A stretch of 10,482 bases of DNA from Pseudomonadota bacterium (GTDB lineage: Bacteria > Myxococcota > Myxococcia > Myxococcales > Anaeromyxobacteraceae), in NCBI GenBank assembly GCA_023411405.1, contig JAEYOU010000411.1, positions 1 through 10,482 on the forward strand, read 5' to 3'. Positions 6,636-10,482 of this stretch are shown here, one piece after another. Under the pieces are notes generated by a model, which was given only the letters and a program-made list of their open reading frames with translations, had not been told where the DNA came from and made no database searches. Position 1 is the stretch's first letter. Every line of letters starts with the position of its first letter. The translations under genes and the position numbers were made by a program.

Positions 6636-7748
6636 ATGCGCGCGGCCGCCGCCCTCTCCCTCGCCCTCCTCGCGTCCGCCGCCCCGGCGCGCGCCGTCGA
6701 CGACGGTCCGCTCGGTGTCCGGACGCCCGGCGTGTTCCGCGACCTCTTCCTCGACATGCCGCTCGCCGACGCGCGCGGTCCGAGGGGCCCGGACGCCGGC
6801 GTACGGCTCGACCTGCGCTGGTGGTTCTCGAACGACTGGTCGGTGCCGACGCGGCTCGCGCGCGGCGCCGACGTGGTCTGGGTCCAGCAGGACGCGCAGA
6901 CGGACGCGCTCGAGCTCGCCGCCACCGTCCCCTGGTCCCGCCTCGGCGCGGCGCCCTGGCTCGCGCGGTGGCAGACCACGGCCGGGCTGCGACTCCTCAC
7001 CCGCTGGGGCGGCTGGTCGGACGGGATGATCGAGGACTGGCACGACGCGATCGGCTCCTGGAACTTTCAGCGGGAGTACCACCCGCGGGACGCCGTCCAC
7101 CTGCGGCTCGCGGTGGAGGGCGGCCGCACCCTGGCCGACCTCCGCCGCCCCGGCACGACCCTCTCCGATCTCGCGCTGCGCACGTCCGGCCGGCTCCTCG
7201 CCGGCGCACCGCGCGACGACGGCGCGCTGCCCTGGGCGGTCGCCCTCCGGGCGGATCTCGAGCTTCCCACCGGGCGGCTGGGCGCGCTCGGCGGCTCCGG
7301 CGGAGTGGAGGCAGGGCTGGGGGTCGCGGCGACGGCGGCGCCGCTCCGGTGGCTCACGTTCCACGGCCAGGGGGCCCTGCGCCTCGTGCCGGCGCTCTCG
7401 CACGACTTGCCGCTCCGCCCGAGGACCGTCCACTGGGGTGTCGACCTCGCGGTCGTGGTGCGGCTCTGGGGCCGGGTCGCGCTCGTGGCCGAGGATCGGC
7501 TCTCGTCACCGCTCTTCCGCGGAGGCTGGTCGCTCCCGGCGGGTACCAAGGAGCCCGAGGCGACCGCGTACTACGGCCTGTTCCGGCTCCAGAACCAGAT
7601 CTCCGGCGGGATCCGGCTCGGCGAGGTGACGGTCTTCTTCTCCGAGGACTTCACGCCGGGGAGAAGGCTCGCCGCAGACCCCGGACCCCGCTGGTTCTAC
7701 AACTCCAACGCGCCCGACTTCGTGTTCGGGGTCTCCTGGGCGCGGTAG
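6636..7748 (+). CDS. DUF3187 family secreted / outer-membrane protein
   Basis: Protein of 370 residues with a typical signal peptide: MRAA start, hydrophobic stretch to about residue 16, and an APARA cleavage site near residue 20. The mature part is rich in aromatic residues and alternating hydrophobic/polar segments that read as beta strands (for example WWFSNDW near 62, repeated LRLAVEGG and LRADLEL segments, and FRLQNQISGG near the end), and it ends in a C-terminal WAR close to the aromatic ending usual for outer-membrane barrels. The overall pattern, including the NDWSVPT segment, is what I associate with DUF3187, a family of unknown function thought to be outer-membrane barrels; this is recognition from memory. 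It starts divergently from the ferritin-like operon across 107 bp. No ribosome-binding site is visible before the ATG. Confidence 0.7.
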   Translation: MRAAAALSLALLASAAPARAVDDGPLGVRTPGVFRDLFLDMPLADARGPRGPDAGVRLDLRWWFSNDWSVPTRLARGADVVWVQQDAQTDALELAATVPWSRLGAAPWLARWQTTAGLRLLTRWGGWSDGMIEDWHDAIGSWNFQREYHPRDAVHLRLAVEGGRTLADLRRPGTTLSDLALRTSGRLLAGAPRDDGALPWAVALRADLELPTGRLGALGGSGGVEAGLGVAATAAPLRWLTFHGQGALRLVPALSHDLPLRPRTVHWGVDLAVVVRLWGRVALVAEDRLSSPLFRGGWSLPAGTKEPEATAYYGLFRLQNQISGGIRLGEVTVFFSEDFTPGRRLAADPGPRWFYNSNAPDFVFGVSWAR

Positions 7749-7772
7749 CGCTCGATCGGCCGCCCGCCCGCG

Positions 7773-7789
7773 GCGCCGCTGCACGGCGC
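7773..7789. terminator. GC-rich hairpin between the DUF3187 and hydrolase genes
   Basis: GCGCCG and CGGCGC pair perfectly around CTGCA, 24 bp after the DUF3187 stop codon. No T-run follows, so it is not a standard intrinsic terminator. It could stabilise the mRNA end, or be chance in GC-rich DNA. Confidence 0.2.
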
Positions 7790-7812
7790 GCGGCACGTGA
7801 ACAGGATCCAGC

Positions 7813-8364
7813 GTGCCCACCATCGGACATGTCGCCGCCGGACTGGCCGGCTGGAGGCTGAGCGGTCGAGTGCACCGGCCGGTGCGGCCCGCGCTGGTCT
7901 ACACCGCGCTCGCGACGTTCCAGGATCTCGACCTCTTCCTGCCGCACGCCTGGGGCGGGGGCTGGGTCCATCGCGGGGCGCTCCACTCGCCCGCGGTGGC
8001 GCTCGTCGCGGCCGCCATCGGCCTCCTGCTCCTGTGGGACCAGGGGAACCGGACGAAGGTCTTCCTCCTCGCGTTCGCGACCGCCGCGAGCCACGGCCTG
8101 CTCGACACGCTCACCCTGGGCGGCGCCGGCGTGATGCTGCTCTGGCCGCTGTCGCTCGCGCGGTTCGAGTCGCCGTGGGAGCCGCTCCCGCCGTCGCCGT
8201 TCTCCGCGCGCCACGGCTCGCCGCGGTTCCTGCTGCGGCTCGCGTACGAGGCGCTGTTCTTCGCGCCGCTGTTCCTGTGGGCGCTGTGGCCCCGGCGCTG
8301 GAGCCGCGGCCGCACCAACAGCACGAACAGCGCCGCCCCGACTCCGGCTCGACCGGATCCTTAG
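7813..8364 (+). CDS. YdjM/DUF457-type membrane-bound predicted metal-dependent hydrolase
   Basis: Integral inner-membrane protein of 183 residues. It shows the family's conserved polar residues in their usual order: His6 near the N-terminus (GHVAAG), Asp38-x-Asp40 in QDLDLFLP, the H-R-x-x-x-H-S box (His53, Arg54, His58, Ser59), and His94/Asp98 in ASHGLLD. These fall beside hydrophobic stretches at about 27-43, 60-75, 83-112 and 145-163. The family (called LexA-binding or inner-membrane metal-dependent hydrolase in databases) has no proven substrate; a phospholipase-like metal site is the usual proposal. The start is a GTG at 7813 with AGGA six bases upstream. It lies 64 bp after the DUF3187 gene on the same strand and may be cotranscribed. 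The C-terminal 20 residues are polar and low in complexity. Its stop is eight bases from that of the convergent HNH gene. Confidence 0.8.
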   Translation: MPTIGHVAAGLAGWRLSGRVHRPVRPALVYTALATFQDLDLFLPHAWGGGWVHRGALHSPAVALVAAAIGLLLLWDQGNRTKVFLLAFATAASHGLLDTLTLGGAGVMLLWPLSLARFESPWEPLPPSPFSARHGSPRFLLRLAYEALFFAPLFLWALWPRRWSRGRTNSTNSAAPTPARPDP

Positions 8365-8372
8365 GGCGCTGT

Positions 8373-10103
8373 TCACGGATTCCTCTCCCCCAGCTCCCAC
8401 TGGAGCCCGTCCGGCGCCGCGCCCCGGGCGCGGACGTAGCCGTCGTGCACGCCGCGCAGGTGGTGCGCCTGACAGAGGGACGTGAGGTTCTCCTCCTCGT
8501 CGCCGCCGCCGTGCGAGCGGTACACGATGTGGTGGACGTGGTCCGCGGCCTTGCTGCACCCCGGGCACGTGCAGAGCCCGCGGTCGCGCTCCATCGCGCG
8601 GTTCGCGGGCGTGTTGGGCCGTTTCGTCTCGGCTTCGTAGGTGTCGATGAAGTGCTGGCACATGACGACGAGGCACGTCGACGTCCCGATCCACTCCTGC
8701 GCCGCCGCCCGGACCGCCCGGCAGGCCGCGCTGAAGACCTGGTGCACGTCGGCGGGCAGCCGCACCGCCCATTCCTTCCGTGCGCACATCTGCGCTTCCT
8801 CGTCAGCCTCGACGGCGCGGGCGAGCTCGATGACCTTCATCTTCTCGGCCTTCGCGATCCAGGCGTCGATCTTCGACTCCGGGCCAGCTTCGCTGGCCCT
8901 ACGCTCAGGGTGGTCGGCCCCATTGGACAGGGCGCGCGCGACCAGCCGCGCCTGCTCGTACCCGAGCCGCCCGTCGCGCATCGCGCGTCGGAGGGCAGGG
9001 AAGTCCCAGAGGCGGCGCTCCAGCCAGGCGCGCTGCTCGATCGCGCGCCCGGACATCCCGAGCCGCTCGGACGCGTAGTGGTCCACGTCGAGGAACTTCA
9101 TGTCGCGCCAGAGGCCGGTGTTGATGAGGAGCATCGAGAGGTGACCGACGAGCTCGTCCCAGCCCCGGCGCATGGAAGCCAACTCGCGGAGCCGCTCGTG
9201 GATCCGGAGGGCGCCATCCCCGTCGTCCACGCCCGCCTCCGGCGCGGGCACCGGGTCCGCGGAGTGGAGGTAGCTCCAGCGGTCGTACTCCCGCTCGAGC
9301 CACTCGCGGAGCTCGGGCGACGGCTTCGACGGACCGATCCCGAGGAGCGCGTAGATGTCGTGGCCCGGGCCGGACGAGCTCGCGCGCGCGCCGTCACCGG
9401 CGGCCTCGGGCGGAGGACGCGGATCCGGATGACTCCCCAGGTACTCCTGGGCGATGGCCTCCACCCGCTGCCACTTCGGCGTGTTCGCGCGAAGGACCTT
9501 GCCGGCCACCTCCAGCGCCCGATCGAGGACCTCGCGCTCCTCCGGCTCGAGATCGATCACGATCCGGTCCCAGCGCCTCGCTTTCTCGACCTCCACCGCC
9601 GCGCCATCGCCCCGCGCCGCAGCGACGAGCCCGCGGACGGTGTCGCGCTCCGCCCGCTCCACCCACTCCGCCTCGGAGTCCCCGACCGCGACGCCGACGA
9701 TGGCGATCGCCTTCTTGAGGCTCACCTCGCCCGATCGCACCGCCGCGCGGAGCACCGGCCGCGTTCGCAGGTCGCGCGCAAGCTTCATCCACTCCTTCGC
9801 CGTCCGCGGCGCGAGCGAGAGCTCCTCACGCGCGTAGTCGCCGAGGTTCGTGTACCCGAGCCGCATCGGCCCATCACCCGTGCAGAGGCAGTCGAGGCAC
9901 TCGCCCATCGCGACCGCGATCGCCCCGCTCCCGCGCGCGACCTTCACGAGCAGCTCGTCGATGAGCAGCGCCGCCTCGTCGCGAAGGAGGTGCCGCCGAT
10001 CCTCGGGCTGTACGGGCAACAGCGGCCACGCAAGCTTGCCGAGCGCCGCGAGGGCCTCGGGGGAGAGCGGCGACTGGGCGCCGGATGTGATCGCGTCGCT
10101 CAT
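8373..10103 (-). CDS. HNH endonuclease with a duplicated helical unit
   Basis: Predicted DNA nuclease of 576 residues. The C-terminal HNH domain (about 508-560) shows CTCPGC (Cys511, 513, 516), DHVHHIVYRSHGGG (catalytic-type His524/His525), Asn539 and CQAHH (Cys544, His547/548), so the zinc ligands and active-site residues look intact. The preceding 500 residues are mostly helical and duplicated. YAREELSLAPRTAKEWMKLA (90-109) corresponds to YASERLGMSG (from 343), and RPVLRAAVRSGEVSLKKA corresponds to FPALRRAMRDGRLGYEQA. The layout resembles the DUF222/13E12-type HNH proteins of actinobacteria and their myxobacterial counterparts. Between the units, from His248, a segment HDIYALLGIGPSKPSPEL faintly recalls a J-domain start but no HPD motif follows. 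Copy 2 contains an in-frame palindromic element (His398-Lys411). I use the ATG at 10103; a GTG at 10124 would extend the protein by seven codons made from a LexA-like box. No Shine-Dalgarno is seen. Its physiological role is unknown. Confidence 0.9.
   Translation of the reverse strand: MSDAITSGAQSPLSPEALAALGKLAWPLLPVQPEDRRHLLRDEAALLIDELLVKVARGSGAIAVAMGECLDCLCTGDGPMRLGYTNLGDYAREELSLAPRTAKEWMKLARDLRTRPVLRAAVRSGEVSLKKAIAIVGVAVGDSEAEWVERAERDTVRGLVAAARGDGAAVEVEKARRWDRIVIDLEPEEREVLDRALEVAGKVLRANTPKWQRVEAIAQEYLGSHPDPRPPPEAAGDGARASSSGPGHDIYALLGIGPSKPSPELREWLEREYDRWSYLHSADPVPAPEAGVDDGDGALRIHERLRELASMRRGWDELVGHLSMLLINTGLWRDMKFLDVDHYASERLGMSGRAIEQRAWLERRLWDFPALRRAMRDGRLGYEQARLVARALSNGADHPERRASEAGPESKIDAWIAKAEKMKVIELARAVEADEEAQMCARKEWAVRLPADVHQVFSAACRAVRAAAQEWIGTSTCLVVMCQHFIDTYEAETKRPNTPANRAMERDRGLCTCPGCSKAADHVHHIVYRSHGGGDEEENLTSLCQAHHLRGVHDGYVRARGAAPDGLQWELGERNP
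8871..8912. repeat. Palindromic REP-like element read in frame inside the HNH gene
   Basis: The core GGGCCAGCTTCGCTGGCCC (8881-8899) is a perfect 8-bp stem with a 3-base loop; on the minus strand the tip reads GCGAAGC, known as an unusually stable DNA mini-hairpin. Flanks CTTCGACT and ACGCTCAGGGTGG, if joined, resemble a repeat seen in many high-GC genomes (from memory). It encodes His398 to Lys411 of the nuclease without breaking the frame. Confidence 0.6.
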
Positions 10104-10104
10104 A

Positions 10105-10121
10105 TCTGAACAGATGTTTAG
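10105..10121 (-). promoter_or_regulatory. LexA-like (SOS) box at the HNH endonuclease start
   Basis: On the minus strand the sequence is CTAAACATCTGTTCAGA, ending one base before the ATG at 10103. It matches 16 of 17 positions of CTRHAMRYBYGTTCAGS, the Myxococcus xanthus LexA-binding motif as I recall it; the only mismatch is the last base. The inner part ATCTGTTCAGAT (10104-10115) is a near-perfect palindrome. A TAAACA hexamer within it could serve as the -10 element, so a bound repressor would block the promoter directly. Confidence 0.5.
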
Positions 10122-10155
10122 CACGACCCGGCGTCGACATCATCGCGGACACGCG

Positions 10156-10370
10156 TCACCGATGGGCGAGGCGTGAGAGCACGGCCATTCGAAGCGGATC
10201 GACGATCGGGTCGTCACCCGGCGCTGGGAAGTTCTCCGCCACCCAGCGAGCACTCCAAACTCCAGCAGGCTCAGCCAGACGGTCGCTCGCCAGCGACGCA
10301 TGTCGGGATCTGCCCAGCCGAGGCGCGGCAGGTACAGGAGCAGGCACAGATCCCAGGCTCTCCTCGACGC
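10156..10370 (-). pseudogene. Possible decayed, frameshifted gene fragment
   Basis: On the minus strand a frame following a TAG at 10373-10371 reads WDLCLLLYLPRLGWADPDMR and then WLSLLEFGVLAGWRR, with good third-position G/C. From about 10254 a different frame reads WVAENFPAPGDDPIVDP and stops at 10156. Together they look like one coding stretch broken by a frameshift. No family is recognised and there is no clear start, so this could equally be chance. Confidence 0.2.
10305..10354. repeat. 8-bp inverted repeat with a 34-bp spacer
   Basis: GGGATCTG (10305-10312) and CAGATCCC (10347-10354) are perfect inverted arms. The spacer contains several CAGG units. There is no T-run and no transposase nearby. 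It could be an extruding hairpin, a remnant of a small mobile element, or chance. Confidence 0.3.
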
Positions 10371-10482
10371 CTAATGGGTCCCGAGCCGCACATGCCGTGA
10401 AGCAAGGGTCGTGAACGACGCCGGCAGGAGAAGAGGAACGCGCACCGGAAACCCGTGGTACTTCGTGCTTTGCGAGAAGTCG

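Larger units (their letters stand above)
10122..10482. other. Gene-poor region upstream of the HNH gene
   Basis: No convincing gene is seen. G/C preference in the third codon position is weaker than elsewhere, and A/T-rich codons are more common in every frame. The region contains short inverted repeats at 10201-10215 (GACGA/TCGTC), 10282-10297 (GTCGCT/AGCGAC, 4-base loop) and 10305-10354 (8-bp arms). A minus-strand frame is open from the right edge to a TGA at 10156-10158 but has no recognisable domain. No tRNA, CRISPR or insertion-sequence end is visible. Confidence 0.5.

Noticed and set aside
4538..7000. Long minus-strand open frame over the ferritin-like operon
   Set aside because: Arginine/alanine-rich shadow of the two ferritin-like genes, which have real domains, ligands and ribosome sites in another frame.
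8040..8365. A longer or fused ending of the membrane hydrolase into the HNH region
   Set aside because: A clear TAG at 8362-8364 ends the frame before the convergent stop, and all family motifs lie well before it.
7797..10109. Long plus-strand open frame over the hydrolase and HNH genes
   Set aside because: No domain is visible and its composition is that of an antisense shadow; the HNH gene on the other strand is clearly real.
10122..10124. GTG start giving a 583-residue HNH protein
   Set aside because: The seven extra codons consist of the LexA-like palindrome, and the internal ATG follows it directly, so the upstream codons are more likely promoter DNA.
10173..10400. Plus-strand open frame of 75 codons in the right flank
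   Set aside because: No ribosome site, no G/C third-position preference and no recognisable motif.

Overview
The window is very GC-rich, and its genes strongly favour G or C in the third codon position. The gene content (hybrid kinase plus NtrC-type regulator, DUF3187 protein, large HNH endonuclease with a Myxococcus-type LexA-like box) suggests a myxobacterium, most likely Anaeromyxobacter or a close relative. This assignment rests on memory of gene families and composition, not on a search.

Layout, left to right. (1) Positions 1-4545 hold a two-component module. A hybrid sensor histidine kinase (minus strand, 120-3017) is overlapped at its stop codon by the start of a further minus-strand gene that runs off the left edge. 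A sigma-54-dependent NtrC-type response regulator (plus strand, 3154-4545) is divergent from the kinase. The 136 bp between them carries an imperfect palindrome that could be a shared operator. (2) Positions 4555-6528 hold a tight minus-strand operon of two ferritin-like proteins. The upstream one has two tandem four-helix ferritin-like modules and the downstream one has a single module, giving three potential diiron sites in one transcript. Its start is marked by a strong Shine-Dalgarno next to a small palindrome. (3) Position 6636-7748 encodes a secreted or outer-membrane DUF3187 protein, and 7813-8364 encodes a small YdjM/DUF457-type integral-membrane predicted metal-dependent hydrolase. 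(4) Positions 8373-10103 (minus) encode a large HNH endonuclease built from two copies of an all-helical unit followed by a C-terminal HNH domain. (5) Positions about 10125-10482 hold no convincing gene. They contain inverted repeats and what may be a decayed, frameshifted reading frame.

The most interesting locus is the HNH gene. Immediately before its ATG lies a 17-bp sequence matching 16 of 17 positions of the Myxococcus xanthus LexA-box consensus as I remember it, so the nuclease may be an SOS-controlled gene. Inside the gene a palindromic element (perfect 8-bp stem, 3-base loop, flanked by a widespread-looking repeat) is read in frame and adds about 14 residues. The first copy of the internal duplication lacks those residues, which supports insertion of a repeat into coding DNA without loss of the frame.

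Two start styles are visible. The ferritin-operon genes have strong Shine-Dalgarno sequences. The response regulator, DUF3187 and HNH genes have none, but have a TA-containing hexamer placed so that the transcript would begin at or within a few bases of the ATG.
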